A stretch of DNA of 64,000 nucleotides from Glutamicibacter uratoxydans (GCF_006539925.1 NZ_BJNY01000007.1:1-64000); one strand, 5' to 3'; shown: positions 8,737-18,405, numbered from the stretch's first letter. The notes: generated by a model not told the origin, from the letters alone. Numbers and translations: made by a program.

Positions 8737-9642
8737 ATGGCAACATTTCAGGTTGTAGGCGAAGCACTCGTAGACATCGTCAATTCGGTGGCCCACCCCG
8801 GCGGTTCCCCGCTCAATGTAGCGGTAGGACTGGGACGCCTGGGCCACGAGGTCACCTTGCAGACCGGCATCGGCGATGACGAGAACGGCCGCAAAATCAT
8901 CGAGCACCTCACCGAATCACATGTCAGCCTCGCCCAGCGCTGCGTCAGCGAAGAAGCCACTGGCCGCGCGACCGTCAACCTGGGCGACTACGGCGACGCC
9001 ACCTACGAATTCGACCTGAACTGGTCCCTTGACTCGCTGGAAACCACCGACGCCCAGTTCCTCCACACCGGTTCCATCGCCGCGTTCTCCAAGCAGAGCG
9101 CCAGCCGAATCCAGGAACTGTTCACGACATCCCCGGCGCACCAGCTGCGCAGCTTCGACCCGAATCTGCGCCCGGCGCTGGCCGAAAAGCGCCGCATCGT
9201 GATTTCCCGGCTTGAGAAGTTCTATGCCCTGAGCCATGTGGTCAAGCTCAGCCACGAGGACGCCCTGTGGCTGTACCCGGGGTGGGACACCGCCCGCGTG
9301 CTGGGCCACATCTTGGATTTCGGCGCCAAGATCGCCGTGATGACCTTCGGCGTGCAGGGCGCCGAGCTGCGCACCGACCGCCACGAGGTGGCCCTGCCCT
9401 CCCTGGCAGTGCACGTCGCCGACACGGTGGGCGCCGGAGATGCCTTCATGTCCGGACTGCTGCACGCAATAGCCTCTGGACCACTGCATTCAGCGCTGCT
9501 GGATGACGCCCCGATGCACGAGGCCGACCTGGAGACGGCGGTGCAGATTGCCACCGCGTCTGCGGCCCTGACCGTGCAGCGCACCGGCGCCAACCCGCCG
9601 AGCCTCGAAGAACTCACCGGACTGATGACGACGCACCGCTAA
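8737..9642 (+). CDS. PfkB-family carbohydrate kinase (fructokinase-like)
   Basis: A 301-aa cytoplasmic sugar kinase. It shows the N-terminal glycine signature PGGSPLNVAVGLGRLGHEV and the C-terminal motif DTVGAGDAFMSGLL with catalytic Asp of GAGD. Overall pattern (GEALVDIVN at the start) resembles actinobacterial fructokinases. It transfers phosphate from ATP to a sugar hydroxyl. ATG 8737 is preferred over 8731 because AGGA lies 8 nt before it. No sugar transporter is adjacent, so the substrate stays open. Confidence 0.85.
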   Translation: MATFQVVGEALVDIVNSVAHPGGSPLNVAVGLGRLGHEVTLQTGIGDDENGRKIIEHLTESHVSLAQRCVSEEATGRATVNLGDYGDATYEFDLNWSLDSLETTDAQFLHTGSIAAFSKQSASRIQELFTTSPAHQLRSFDPNLRPALAEKRRIVISRLEKFYALSHVVKLSHEDALWLYPGWDTARVLGHILDFGAKIAVMTFGVQGAELRTDRHEVALPSLAVHVADTVGAGDAFMSGLLHAIASGPLHSALLDDAPMHEADLETAVQIATASAALTVQRTGANPPSLEELTGLMTTHR

Positions 9643-9744
9643 CTCGCTGGTGGCGTTATGATCATGTGATGCACCAGAAGTTCGGCAGCAGTGCGCGCTT
9701 CTTCGATGCGTCTTTGACATCTCGTCGCATTCCAAGGATGGCCC

Positions 9745-10515
9745 ATGAGCTCTAAGGTTCCCGCCGCGGACAACACGCTGAAGATCCTGCGTCTTTTAGC
9801 GAGCCGCAAGACCCCCACCCCCGCAGCGATGATCGCCACGCTGCTGGATCTGCCGCGTTCCAGCGTCTACCAGCTGCTCAACGTCATGCTGGAGCATGGG
9901 TTTATCGCGCACTACCCGGAGGACAAGGCCTACGGGCTGGGCGTCTCCGCCTTTGAACTATCCAGCGCCTACACCCGACAGGAGCCGATGGCCCGGCTGG
10001 GCGCCCCGCTGATTGCGCAGCTGGTGGATAAGATCGGGGAAAGCGCCCACCTGGCGGTGCTGCACGGCGCCGATGTGCTCTACATCGTGGAGGAACGCGC
10101 CAAGGGCCGGCCCTCGCTGGTCACCGATGTGGGCGTGCGTCTGCCATCGCACCTGACTGCCTCCGGCCGCGCCATCCTGGCTTCGCTGCCCAAGAGCCAG
10201 GTCCGCGCCCTGTATCCAAGCTCTGCGAGCTTCACCAGCCGCGATGCGCCCACCGCAATTTCCAGCTATTCGCACCTGCGCCGCGAGCTGGACCAGACTG
10301 CCCAGCGCGGCTATGCGGTGGAGCGCGGGGATGTCACCACCGACTTCTACTCGCTGGCGGTAGACATCAAGGACGCCAACGGCTGGCCCGTGGCAGCGGT
10401 GGCAGTCACCTTCCTTTCGGACCGCATTCCGGAGGAAAAGTGGGATCAGCTGATCGCCCCGATCCGCGCCACCGCAGCGCAGCTGACCGCCCGCGTCCAC
10501 GGCCGCCGCGCGTAA
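9745..10515 (+). CDS. IclR-family regulator, probable hut regulator
   Basis: A 256-aa transcription factor with an N-terminal winged helix (about residues 8-65; LPRSSVYQLLNVML is the recognition region) and an IclR effector domain (about 80-250). AAGGA lies 6 nt before ATG 9745. It is followed after 102 nt by hutU, and the proposed hut operator begins directly after its stop codon, at 10516. IclR proteins commonly control catabolic genes and respond to a pathway intermediate; here urocanate would be the natural candidate. The assignment to hut rests on position and the shared operator, not on direct evidence. Confidence 0.85.
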   Translation: MSSKVPAADNTLKILRLLASRKTPTPAAMIATLLDLPRSSVYQLLNVMLEHGFIAHYPEDKAYGLGVSAFELSSAYTRQEPMARLGAPLIAQLVDKIGESAHLAVLHGADVLYIVEERAKGRPSLVTDVGVRLPSHLTASGRAILASLPKSQVRALYPSSASFTSRDAPTAISSYSHLRRELDQTAQRGYAVERGDVTTDFYSLAVDIKDANGWPVAAVAVTFLSDRIPEEKWDQLIAPIRATAAQLTARVHGRRA

Positions 10516-10532
10516 GTCTGAGATACCGGACA
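10516..10532. promoter_or_regulatory. Proposed hut operator, hutU copy
   Basis: GTCTGAGATACCGGACA, an imperfect dyad GTCTG-N6-CGGAC about 86 nt before hutU. The same 17-bp element recurs upstream of hutH (14382) and hutG (52699) with consensus GTCTGnGATnnCnGACA, in each case preceded by AA. Confidence 0.7.
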
Positions 10533-10617
10533 GCTCTGGGTAAATTCCCGTACCTAAACCCTCGATCATGGCGAATGATGGATATCAAGTTAGCCACGTT
10601 ACATCGAAGGATCAAAG

Positions 10618-12303
10618 ATGAGCCACGAACCACGAGTTGTCCGCGCACCACGCGGCACCGAACTGACCGCCAAGTCCTGGGCCACCGAAGCCCCGCTGCG
10701 CATGCTGATGAACAACCTCGACCCAGAGGTTGCCGAGCACCCAGACTCCCTGGTGGTCTACGGCGGCACCGGCAAGGCAGCCCGCTCCTGGGAAGCCTTC
10801 GACGCCATCGTCGACACCCTGAAGAACCTGGAAGAGAACGAAACCCTGCTGGTCCAGTCCGGGAAGCCAGTCGGCGTCTTCAAGACCAACAAGTGGGCAC
10901 CACGCGTACTGATCGCCAACTCGAACCTCGTGGGCGACTGGGCCAACTGGGAGCACTTCCGCAAGCTTGAGGCCGAGGGCCTGATGATGTACGGCCAGAT
11001 GACCGCTGGTTCGTGGATCTACATCGGCACCCAGGGCATCTTGCAGGGCACCTACGAAACCTTCGCGGCAGTTGCCAAGAAGCGCTTCAACGGCACCCTG
11101 GCCGGAACCCTGACCCTGACCGGCGGCTGCGGCGGCATGGGCGGCGCCCAGCCACTGTCCGTCACCCTGAACGGCGGCGCCGTGCTGATCGTGGACGTGA
11201 ACGAGTCCCGCCTGCGCCGCCGCGTTTCCAAGCGCTACCTGGACGAGGTGGAGCTGGATCTGGACAAGGCACTGGAAAAGGTACTGGCAGCCAAGGCCGA
11301 AGGCCGCGCACTGTCCGTGGGCTACGTCGGCAACGCCGCCGAGGTCTTCCCGGCACTGCTCAAGCGCCACCAGGCCGGCGAGTTCACCATTGACATCGTC
11401 ACCGACCAGACCTCGGCCCACGATCCGCTGAGCTACCTGCCGACCGAATACACCATCGACCAGTGGGATGCCGAAGCCAAGGCAGATCCCATCGGCTTCA
11501 CCAAGAAGGCCCAGGCAGCCATGGCAGCCCAGGTCCAGGCAATGGTTGAGTTCCAGGATGCCGGCGCAGAGGTCTTCGACTACGGAAACTCGATCCGCGA
11601 CGAGGCCCGCAAGGGCGGCTACACCCGCGCCTTCGAATTCCCAGGCTTCGTTCCTGCCTACATCCGCCCGCTGTTCTGCGAGGGCCTTGGCCCATTCCGC
11701 TGGGTTGCACTCTCCGGCGATCCAGAGGACATCCGCGTCACCGACGAGGCTCTGAAGGAACTGTTCCCAGAGAACGAGCACCTGCACCGCTGGTTGGATG
11801 CAGCAGCTGAGAAGGTCGAGTTCGAGGGCCTGCCGGCACGTATCTGCTGGCTGGGCTACGGCGAACGCCACAAGGCTGGCCTGCTGTTCAACAAGCTGGT
11901 TGCCGAGGGCAAGGTTTCCGCACCGATCGTGATCGGCCGCGACCACCTCGACTCCGGTTCGGTGGCCTCGCCATACCGCGAGACCGAATCCATGAAGGAC
12001 GGCTCGGACGCAGTCGCCGACTGGCCGCTGCTCAACGCCCTGACCGCCACCAGCTCCGGCGCTTCGTGGGTCTCGATCCACCACGGCGGCGGCGTAGGCA
12101 TGGGCCGTTCGATCCACGCCGGCCAGGTTTCGCTGGCCGACGGCTCCGAGCTGGCTGCAGCCAAGCTTGAGGCGCTGCTGACCAACGACCCAGGTATGGG
12201 CGTCATCCGCCACGTGGATGCAGGCTACGAGCGCGCCGTCGAGGTTGCCGAGGAGCGCGGCGTGGTCATCCCAATGCGCCGCAGCGCAGCCGACGCCAAG
12301 TAG
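10618..12303 (+). CDS. hutU: Urocanate hydratase
   Basis: A 561-aa cytoplasmic enzyme, full length for the family, that hydrates urocanate to imidazolonepropionate in histidine breakdown using tightly bound NAD. Recognisable signatures are [14 protein letters not shown], the glycine-rich NAD region [35 protein letters not shown] with the conserved active-site Cys, and [25 protein letters not shown] gives a good ribosome binding site. It lies downstream of the IclR gene and ends at a strong terminator. Other hut genes present are hutH (14.5 kb) and hutG (51.7 kb); I see no hutI. Confidence 0.97.
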   Translation: MSHEPRVVRAPRGTELTAKSWATEAPLRMLMNNLDPEVAEHPDSLVVYGGTGKAARSWEAFDAIVDTLKNLEENETLLVQSGKPVGVFKTNKWAPRVLIANSNLVGDWANWEHFRKLEAEGLMMYGQMTAGSWIYIGTQGILQGTYETFAAVAKKRFNGTLAGTLTLTGGCGGMGGAQPLSVTLNGGAVLIVDVNESRLRRRVSKRYLDEVELDLDKALEKVLAAKAEGRALSVGYVGNAAEVFPALLKRHQAGEFTIDIVTDQTSAHDPLSYLPTEYTIDQWDAEAKADPIGFTKKAQAAMAAQVQAMVEFQDAGAEVFDYGNSIRDEARKGGYTRAFEFPGFVPAYIRPLFCEGLGPFRWVALSGDPEDIRVTDEALKELFPENEHLHRWLDAAAEKVEFEGLPARICWLGYGERHKAGLLFNKLVAEGKVSAPIVIGRDHLDSGSVASPYRETESMKDGSDAVADWPLLNALTATSSGASWVSIHHGGGVGMGRSIHAGQVSLADGSELAAAKLEALLTNDPGMGVIRHVDAGYERAVEVAEERGVVIPMRRSAADAK

Positions 12304-12344
12304 TCAAGGCCGCATAACGCTAGTCCCTCGCCGGACTTAAAACC

Positions 12345-12389
12345 GGGCTGGTCGAACACCACACGGTTCGACCAGCCCAGAACCTTTTT
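12345..12389 (+). terminator. hutU terminator
   Basis: A perfect 13-bp stem (GGGCTGGTCGAAC / GTTCGACCAGCCC) with an 8-nt loop followed by AGAACCTTTTT. It separates hutU from the convergent dps gene. Confidence 0.85.
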
Positions 12390-12411
12390 AACTGAATGAT
12401 CCCAGCGGCGG

Positions 12412-12921
12412 CTATGGCTTGCGGGTTTCAGCGCTGATGAACCAGGCCTGCTGCTCCAAGGCGGCAATGTATTCATGGAGGATATCCGCCGTGGTCGGAT
12501 CCGCCTCGTCCACCGGGTCGTGAACTTCGCGCATCACACCCACCGTGGTTTGCAGGGCCTTGACGACCATGTCCACCGCGTTGGTGGTGAGGATTTCGGT
12601 ATTGATCGGCTGTTCGATCTTGCTGTACTTCGCCACCGTTGCCGCCATCCCGTCCGGGGTGGCATGCAGTGCGCGCATGCGCTCGGCGATCTCGTCAGAT
12701 CCACGCCGTGCAATATCCACGATCTCGTCCAGGTTCTGGTGAAGGTCGCGGAAGTTGGGGCCGACCACATTCCAGTGGATCTGCTTGCCCACCAGCTGCA
12801 GGTCCAGCAGGTTGACCAGTACCGACTGCAAGGCGTCACGCAGCTCGGCGGTGGCCATGAAACCATGTTCTGCATTCTCCCGGGCTGTTTTATGCGCCGG
12901 CGTACTCGATGTTTTCGACAT
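12412..12921 (-). CDS. dps: Dps-family DNA-protection ferritin
   Basis: A 169-aa protein of the Dps/starvation ferritin family, which forms dodecamers that oxidise and store iron and can coat DNA. The ferroxidase signature is clear: GKQIHWNVVGPNFRDLHQNLDEI with His, Asp and Glu ligands at the dimer interface. The N-terminal tail carries several Lys/Arg/His residues, possibly for DNA contact. It is transcribed leftwards toward hutU and appears monocistronic. No link to histidine catabolism is needed; Dps is usually induced by stress or stationary phase. Confidence 0.93.
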   Translation of the reverse strand: MSKTSSTPAHKTARENAEHGFMATAELRDALQSVLVNLLDLQLVGKQIHWNVVGPNFRDLHQNLDEIVDIARRGSDEIAERMRALHATPDGMAATVAKYSKIEQPINTEILTTNAVDMVVKALQTTVGVMREVHDPVDEADPTTADILHEYIAALEQQAWFISAETRKP

Positions 12922-13025
12922 GCTCTTCCTCTCGTTGCTGAGTCAGGACGCTTTCGACGCTACCCAGATTGCACGGCGCTTGGCACCTTTCCATCCGTTC
13001 GTTCGGGAAACACTCAGAAAAGGCT

Positions 13026-13049
13026 GGAGGGCCTCTTGCGAGGCCCTCC
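13026..13049 (-). terminator. Stem-loop between small membrane gene and dps
   Basis: A perfect 10-bp stem (GGAGGGCCTC / GAGGCCCTCC) with loop TTGC, 26 nt past the stop of the leftward gene at 13075. It probably ends that transcript upstream of dps. Confidence 0.65.
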
Positions 13050-13074
13050 AAGTCACTAGTTTGCTGTATTCGGA

Positions 13075-13305
13075 TTAGAGATCTGCGTCGGTTCCACCGT
13101 GCAGATGATCAAGCTTGCTTGGCCCTGCCACGAATCGAAAGAATCCCCAGCACATGGCCAGCATGGCCCAGATGGCGCCGAGCCACAGCGGTGCGGTATC
13201 AGTTGGACCGCTGTGCGGCACGATGTAGATGAATGCAAGGAACAGCATGGCGATCAGCGCTCCGCCGATGACCAGTCCCATTCCTCCGCGCTTCTTGTGC
13301 GGCAT
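13075..13305 (-). CDS. Small two-helix membrane protein
   Basis: A 76-aa protein starting MPHKKRGGMG with two predicted membrane helices (about residues 9-30 and 40-60) and a polar C-terminus (DHLHGGTDADL). The Lys/Arg-rich N-terminus should be cytoplasmic. AGGAGTAG before the ATG is a good ribosome binding site. I do not recognise the family, though similar two-helix proteins are widespread in actinobacteria. Confidence 0.65.
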   Translation of the reverse strand: MPHKKRGGMGLVIGGALIAMLFLAFIYIVPHSGPTDTAPLWLGAIWAMLAMCWGFFRFVAGPSKLDHLHGGTDADL

Positions 13306-13415
13306 AGCTACTCCTTGAATAGGGTCGCCCGCCGTGCCTGGGCGACGCTAGAAATGAGGGATGGGGTACCTTTTCATCCAGCCTCCCGGGTGCCGTTTCC
13401 CACCAGATCTTCCTC

Positions 13416-13691
13416 GTGGTGAACCTAGGATACGCCGAATACATCACAGTTGCATTGCATATTTTGGACACTCAGCGGCCTCTACGGTTGCAGCGGCGGC
13501 CGCCCACGGCTCGCTCCCAGCGCTGCCTAGCGCAGAACTTCGTTTTCGTTGAATCCACCCAGGTGCACCGCGGGCAGATCGTCTCCGATGGCGTCACCCT
13601 GCGCCTTGACCGGCTGGCGGACGACATCATGGTGCCCACCCGCACCTTCGCAAAAATAAGCGAAGAGGCCGAGGCGGCCTATGCGTTCTGA
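13416..13691 (+). pseudogene. Possible gene remnant in 13306-13788 gap
   Basis: The 480-bp stretch between the small membrane gene and the DUF3060 lipoprotein has no convincing complete gene. A 91-codon frame is open here. Its second half (from about 13530, QNFVFVESTQ) has GC-rich third positions like a real gene, while the first half has poor codon use and no ribosome binding site. It may be the tail of a decayed gene. Nothing else is evident in this gap. Confidence 0.2.
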
Positions 13692-13788
13692 ACCTCACAC
13701 GTAAACAGCCTTATCCGAGATGATTTTGCGGGGAAGATCGGCCACCATGGAAGTATCAGCACTTCCCCGCATCAACAGAAGGATGAGC

Positions 13789-14352
13789 ATGAATAAGAGC
13801 ACGACGACCCGCCTGATCGCCCCGATTGCAGCAGGACTGCTCATGCTTTCGCTCTCCGGCTGCGTCAGCATCGAGCAGAAGCCCAGCGAAGAAACCGCTT
13901 CGGCCTCGCCGTCGCCATCCATTGATGCTTCAGTCACCCCCAGCCCAAAGGCCACCGACGGCACGGCGACTCCCAGCGGCAATGTCCCCAAGGAAACTGC
14001 CTCCGGGGACAGCTTCCAGCAGTCTTTCGAAACCATCTTGAAGCACGCCACCAAGACCAAATGCGCAGGCAATGACACGATCGACGCCAATGGCAAGATC
14101 CTGTTCCTGATCGGCGACTGCAGGGACATCAAGATCACCGGCACCGGCAACATGATCGTTTCCAACCACATGAAGTCCCTGGAAATCACCGGCGCTGGAA
14201 ACATCGTCGCGGTGAAGTCGCTGCGCGAGGTCAACGTCTCCGGCATGGGCAATACCGTCGGATGGCGCAGCGGCGACACCACCGCCAAGGACACCGGGGA
14301 TTCAAATGCCCTGGGCAAGGATGCGCTGGCTGGCGTTCCGCTGGATTTCTAG
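13789..14352 (+). CDS. DUF3060 lipoprotein
   Basis: A 187-aa lipoprotein with signal MNKSTTTRLI, hydrophobic core and lipobox LSGC (Cys25). A Ser/Pro/Thr-rich linker follows (about 30-75), then a C-terminal domain with three repeated turns (ITGTGN, ITGAGN, VSGMGN) that fit a right-handed beta-solenoid, as expected for DUF3060. Two Cys residues (TKCAGND and GDCRD) could form a disulfide outside the membrane. ATG 13789 is chosen because AAGGA lies 5 nt before it. Function of the family is unknown; mycobacterial and actinobacterial members are cell-surface proteins. Confidence 0.8.
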   Translation: MNKSTTTRLIAPIAAGLLMLSLSGCVSIEQKPSEETASASPSPSIDASVTPSPKATDGTATPSGNVPKETASGDSFQQSFETILKHATKTKCAGNDTIDANGKILFLIGDCRDIKITGTGNMIVSNHMKSLEITGAGNIVAVKSLREVNVSGMGNTVGWRSGDTTAKDTGDSNALGKDALAGVPLDF

Positions 14353-14381
14353 CAGCTTCCAGCACCGCGCAGACATGGCAA

Positions 14382-14398
14382 GTCTGGGATCTCAGACA
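14382..14398. promoter_or_regulatory. Proposed hut operator, hutH copy
   Basis: GTCTGGGATCTCAGACA, dyad GTCTG-N6-CAGAC, about 80-100 nt before hutH. It matches the hutU (10516) and hutG (52699) elements. Between it and the gene there is also a palindrome TTGAATTCAA (14444-14453) and a repeated CAATTGAA (14441 and 14465), which could be a second control site. Confidence 0.7.
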
Positions 14399-14475
14399 GA
14401 TGACGAATAATTGCCAAGCATAAACTCCGGGACTGCCGAACAATTGAATTCAAGAGAACTTGACCAATTGAACGG

Positions 14476-16029
14476 ATGAACATGCCTACGCAGCTTGCCA
14501 CCGAAGTAACCCTCAGCCTGTCCGGCGCGACCGCAGAAGACGTCATCGCCGTCGCCCGCAACAACGCCCACATCACCATCGACCCTGCAGTGCTCACCGA
14601 GCTGGCAGCGGTCCGCGCCCACATCGACGCACTGGCATCCGCCGAGACCCCGGTCTACGGCATCTCCACCGGCTTCGGCGCATTGGCTACCCGCCACATC
14701 GCCCCTGAAGACCGCGCCAAGCTGCAGCGTTCGCTGATCCGCTCCCACGCCGCTGGCATGGGCGCCCCAGTAGAGCGCGAAGTAGTCCGCGCACTGATGT
14801 TCCTGCGCGCCAAGACCCTTGCTTCGGGCCGCGCCGGCGTCCGCCCGGTCGTGCTTGAAACCATGGTCGGCCTGCTCAATGCAGGCATCACCCCAGTGGT
14901 CCGCGAATACGGTTCGCTGGGCTGCTCGGGCGACCTGGCTCCGCTGTCGCACTGCGCACTGGTGCTGATGGGCGAAGGCGAAGCCACCGACGCCGAAGGC
15001 AATATCCGCCCGGTTCCAGAGCTGTTCGCAGAAGCTGGCCTGACCCCGATCGAGCTTGCAGAGAAGGAAGGCCTGGCGCTGGTCAACGGCACCGACGGCA
15101 TGCTCGGCCAGCTGGTCATGGCGCTGGCAGACCTCGATGAGCTGCTGGACATTGCAGATGCCACCGCAGCGATGAGCGTCGAAGCTCAGCTGGGCACCGA
15201 CCAGGTCTTCCGCTCGGAGCTGCACGAGCCACTGCGTCCGCACCCAGGCCAGGGCCGCAGCGCACAGAACATGTTCGCCTTCCTCGCCGGCTCCCCGATC
15301 GTCGCTTCGCACCGCGAGGGCGACGGCCGCGTACAGGACGCCTACTCGCTGCGCTGCTCCCCACAGGTTGCCGGCGCCGCCCGCGACACCATCACCCACG
15401 CACGCCTGGTCGCCACCCGCGAACTGGCAGCTGCCATCGATAACCCGGTAGTGCTGCCAAGCGGCGAAGTCACCTCCAACGGCAACTTCCACGGCGCACC
15501 TGTCGCCTACGTGCTGGACTTCCTGGCCATCGCTGTTGCAGACCTCGGCTCCATCGCCGAGCGCCGCACCGACCGCATGCTGGACCCAGCCCGCTCCCGC
15601 GATCTGCCAGCCTTCCTGGCCGATGATCCAGGCGTTGACTCCGGCATGATGATCGCCCAGTACACCCAGGCCGGCCTGGTTGCAGAGAACAAGCGCCTGG
15701 CAGTTCCTGCCAGCGTTGACTCTATCCCTTCTTCCGCAATGCAGGAAGACCACGTTTCCCTGGGCTGGCACGCTGCTCGCAAGCTGCGCACCGCCGTAGC
15801 GAACCTCCGCCGCATCCTTGCAGTGGAAATGCTGATTGCCGGCCGCGCCCTAGACCTGCGTGCCCCATTGAAGCCAGGCCCAGCTACCGGTGCCGTGCTC
15901 GAGGTACTGCGCAGCAAGGTTGCCGGCCCAGGACAGGACCGCTTCCTCTCCGCCGAACTGGAAGCAGCTTACGAGCTGCTGGCTGACGGCTCGGTCTACA
16001 AGGCTCTCGAAGCTCACCTGCCTGCATAA
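14476..16029 (+). CDS. hutH: Histidine ammonia-lyase
   Basis: A 517-aa cytoplasmic tetrameric enzyme that removes ammonia from L-histidine to give urocanate, the first step of the hut pathway. The cofactor-forming stretch reads GSLGCSGDLAPLSH, so the MIO group would come from Cys150-Ser151-Gly152 rather than the more familiar Ala-Ser-Gly. Other signatures are VYGISTGFG and QDAYSLRCSPQ. Starts at 14476 and 14482 are both possible; ACGG sits directly before the first and 6 nt before the second. The proposed hut operator lies upstream and a strong terminator downstream. Confidence 0.96.
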   Translation: MNMPTQLATEVTLSLSGATAEDVIAVARNNAHITIDPAVLTELAAVRAHIDALASAETPVYGISTGFGALATRHIAPEDRAKLQRSLIRSHAAGMGAPVEREVVRALMFLRAKTLASGRAGVRPVVLETMVGLLNAGITPVVREYGSLGCSGDLAPLSHCALVLMGEGEATDAEGNIRPVPELFAEAGLTPIELAEKEGLALVNGTDGMLGQLVMALADLDELLDIADATAAMSVEAQLGTDQVFRSELHEPLRPHPGQGRSAQNMFAFLAGSPIVASHREGDGRVQDAYSLRCSPQVAGAARDTITHARLVATRELAAAIDNPVVLPSGEVTSNGNFHGAPVAYVLDFLAIAVADLGSIAERRTDRMLDPARSRDLPAFLADDPGVDSGMMIAQYTQAGLVAENKRLAVPASVDSIPSSAMQEDHVSLGWHAARKLRTAVANLRRILAVEMLIAGRALDLRAPLKPGPATGAVLEVLRSKVAGPGQDRFLSAELEAAYELLADGSVYKALEAHLPA

Positions 16030-16064
16030 CCTGCAGCGCAGGCCGCCGCAAGGCGTCGTCACGC

Positions 16065-16104
16065 GTCCCCGAAGAACCCACCGGTTCTTCGGGGACGTTC
16101 TTTT
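16065..16104 (+). terminator. hutH terminator
   Basis: A 13-bp stem (GTCCCCGAAGAAC / GTTCTTCGGGGAC) followed by GTTCTTTT, 35 nt after the hutH stop. Confidence 0.88.
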
Positions 16105-16225
16105 AACCATTTTTCGCCATGTCTTCGAGATCACCTTTTCACCCACTTGTAAATAACCCGCGCCTGCAACTATTGTTATTGCAAGAAACAAATACGCGCT
16201 ATACAAGCTTGAAAAGGAGAGCATC

Positions 16226-17425
16226 GTGCCGCTTGCACTTCTAGCCCTTGCCACCGGAGCGTTCGGAATTGCCACCACCGAATTCGTCATTATGGGCCTG
16301 CTGCCACAGGTAGGTGCAGACTTCGGCGTCTCGGTGCCCACTGCAGGATGGCTGGTCACCGGTTATGCCTTGGGCGTCATGTTCGGAGCCCCGATCACCA
16401 CTGTCCTGGGAACTAAAATCTCCCGCAAGAAAATGCTGCTGGGCCTGATGGGCCTATTGATCATTGGCAACATTGTCTCGGCCTTGGCACCGACTTTCGG
16501 CATCATGCTTGCCGGGCGCATCATCGCTTCCCTGGCTCACGGCTCCTTCTTCGGCATCGGCTCGGTGGTTGCCGCCGAATTGGTGGCGCCGGAAAAGAAA
16601 GCTGGAGCCATCGCCATGATGTTCACCGGCTCTACAATTGCCAATGTCATCGGAGTCCCGGCAGGAACCTTCCTCGGCCAAACTGCCGGGTGGCGAACTA
16701 CCTTCGTGATGGTCGCAGTGATCGGCCTGATCGGAATGCTCAGCGTCGCCAAGCTGGTGCCGGAAATGCCAAAACCACAGAATGTTCGAGTCAAGAACGA
16801 GCTGGCGGCATTCCGCAGCATTCAGGTGGTTCTGGCCATGGCCATGACAGTGCTCGGCTTCGGCGGAGTATTCGCGGCCATTACCTACATTGCACCGATG
16901 ATGACCCAGGTGGCAGGATTCCAAGAATCGTCAGTTACTTGGCTGATGGTGGTCTTCGGCCTAGGTATGGTTGCGGGCAACTTGATCGGCGGAAAGTTCG
17001 CCGACCGCAAGCTCATGCCAATGCTCTTTACAGCCCTTGGCGGATTGGCACTAGTACTGGCCCTCTTTACCTTCCTTGCCGACATCAAGCCGATCGCAGT
17101 GCTCTCCATCTTCCTCATCGGCGCCCTGGGCTTCGCCACCGTCCCGCCGCTGCAGAAACGCGTTCTGGACTACGCTCACGGTGCACCGACCCTGGCCTCG
17201 GCAGCAAATATCGGGGCCTTCAATCTGGGCAACGCACTGGCGGCATGGCTCGGAGGCATGACGATTTCCGCGGGACTGGGACTGACTTCCGCAAACATGG
17301 TCGGCGCAGTTTTGGCCGCATCAGCCCTCGTCCTCGCGATCGTGTCCCAGCGACTTGAAATCCGCGAGCACAACTCCTCGACGGCCAACCCGGTAGAGGC
17401 AGAACTTCACCCCGCCCACGCTTAA
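16226..17425 (+). CDS. MFS transporter, DHA1 type
   Basis: A 399-aa membrane carrier with twelve predicted helices, starting at GTG 16226 behind AGGAGA (5-nt spacing). The start TGAFGIATTEFVIMGLLPQV is typical of the AraJ-like/chloramphenicol-resistance efflux subfamily of DHA1, and ISRKKMLL is the motif-A loop. It probably exports a drug-like or metabolic compound. It is followed 31 nt later by the GlcG-like gene, so the two likely form an operon. No hut-type operator precedes it, so I do not place it in the histidine regulon. Confidence 0.88.
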   Translation: MPLALLALATGAFGIATTEFVIMGLLPQVGADFGVSVPTAGWLVTGYALGVMFGAPITTVLGTKISRKKMLLGLMGLLIIGNIVSALAPTFGIMLAGRIIASLAHGSFFGIGSVVAAELVAPEKKAGAIAMMFTGSTIANVIGVPAGTFLGQTAGWRTTFVMVAVIGLIGMLSVAKLVPEMPKPQNVRVKNELAAFRSIQVVLAMAMTVLGFGGVFAAITYIAPMMTQVAGFQESSVTWLMVVFGLGMVAGNLIGGKFADRKLMPMLFTALGGLALVLALFTFLADIKPIAVLSIFLIGALGFATVPPLQKRVLDYAHGAPTLASAANIGAFNLGNALAAWLGGMTISAGLGLTSANMVGAVLAASALVLAIVSQRLEIREHNSSTANPVEAELHPAHA

Positions 17426-17456
17426 TCCTCAACAGAACATATTCAGGGAGAAAATC

Positions 17457-17867
17457 ATGAACCACGCAGCACCGTTGACCACCAAAGATGCCGAGACCCT
17501 CATCAATGCAGCACGCGCCGCTGCAGCCCAGGCCGAAGTCCCTGTCAGCATCACGGTCCTAGACGCAGGCGGACACCTGCTGGCCTTCCGCCGAGATGAT
17601 CGAGCATTGCTCATCTCCGGTGAAACCAGCACGGCCAAGGCCTACACCGCTCTTCAGCTGAACTCGGCCACCGCTGAACTCACCGAACTGGTGAAGCCCG
17701 AGGGACCATTCCATTCCCTGCCGACAGCGCTTGGCAAGCCATTGCTGTTCATCGGCGGCGGCATCCCGGTACACCGAGACGGCGTGCTCATCGGTGCCAT
17801 CGGCCTAGGCGGAGGCTCCCCGGAACAGGACCACGGATTCGCTGAAGCTGCGTTGCGCGCACTGTAG
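17457..17867 (+). CDS. GlcG/HbpS-family heme-binding-like protein
   Basis: A 136-aa soluble protein of the GlcG/HbpS (former DUF336) family, with [18 protein letters not shown] at the N-terminal third and [26 protein letters not shown] near the C-terminus. Family members assemble into octamers; some bind heme or cobalamin and some accompany transporters or oxidoreductases. CAGGGAGAAAATC gives a good ribosome binding site. It is encoded just downstream of the MFS gene. Specific function unknown. Confidence 0.82.
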   Translation: MNHAAPLTTKDAETLINAARAAAAQAEVPVSITVLDAGGHLLAFRRDDRALLISGETSTAKAYTALQLNSATAELTELVKPEGPFHSLPTALGKPLLFIGGGIPVHRDGVLIGAIGLGGGSPEQDHGFAEAALRAL

Positions 17868-17982
17868 CTCGACCAACCGCGGCTGTGGGAGTGATAGCTG
17901 GCACCATCTTGCCCCGCAATCAGGGTGGAAGCGTACACTTGATGTTCGAAAGACTACGCATCACCCAAGGACGTCTGACGCC

Positions 17983-18405
17983 ATGCAACGCACCATGTTC
18001 AAATCAAAGATCCACCGGGCTACCGTGACCCAGGCTGATCTGCACTACGTAGGTTCGGTCACCGTTGACTCGGATCTGCTCGCAGCCTCGGACATCCTGC
18101 CTGGTGAATTGGTCAGCATCGTAGACATCACCAACGGTGCACGCCTTGAGACCTACACGATTGCCGGAGAGCCAGGCAGCGGCGTCATCGGAATCAACGG
18201 CGCCGCGGCGCACCTGGTGCACCCGGGCGATTTGGTGATCCTGATCAGCTACGCGCAGATGGAGGATGCCGAAGCACGCAGCTACGTCCCCAGCGTGGTG
18301 CACGTGGATGCGGAGAACAAGATCATCCACCTGGGCGACGATCCTGCAGTGGCCATCGGCGACGACGTGATGACCCCGCCTTTTGCACAGATCACCGGCC
18401 ACTAG
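17983..18405 (+). CDS. panD: Aspartate 1-decarboxylase
   Basis: A 140-aa pyruvoyl enzyme that converts L-aspartate to beta-alanine for pantothenate and CoA synthesis. [23 protein letters not shown] is the family hallmark; self-cleavage between Gly24 and Ser25 generates the pyruvoyl group. [19 protein letters not shown] and the VDAENKI segment complete the fold. AAGGA lies 11 nt before ATG 17983. It stands alone, without panC or panB nearby, and ends at a strong terminator. Confidence 0.96.
   Translation: MQRTMFKSKIHRATVTQADLHYVGSVTVDSDLLAASDILPGELVSIVDITNGARLETYTIAGEPGSGVIGINGAAAHLVHPGDLVILISYAQMEDAEARSYVPSVVHVDAENKIIHLGDDPAVAIGDDVMTPPFAQITGH

Noticed and set aside
10612-12213. A 533-codon open frame antisense to hutU
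   Set aside because: It mirrors the third-position GC bias of hutU, has a low-complexity composition and no ribosome binding site.
13026-13049. A riboswitch before dps
   Set aside because: A simple 10-bp hairpin with no conserved core; a terminator for the small membrane gene explains it.
14392-15771. A 459-codon open frame antisense to hutH
   Set aside because: Shadow of a high-GC gene; no start signal and no protein-like motifs.
16226-17425. The MFS gene after hutH as a histidine or urocanate carrier
   Set aside because: It belongs to a DHA1 efflux-like group, is separated by a strong terminator, and lacks the hut element.
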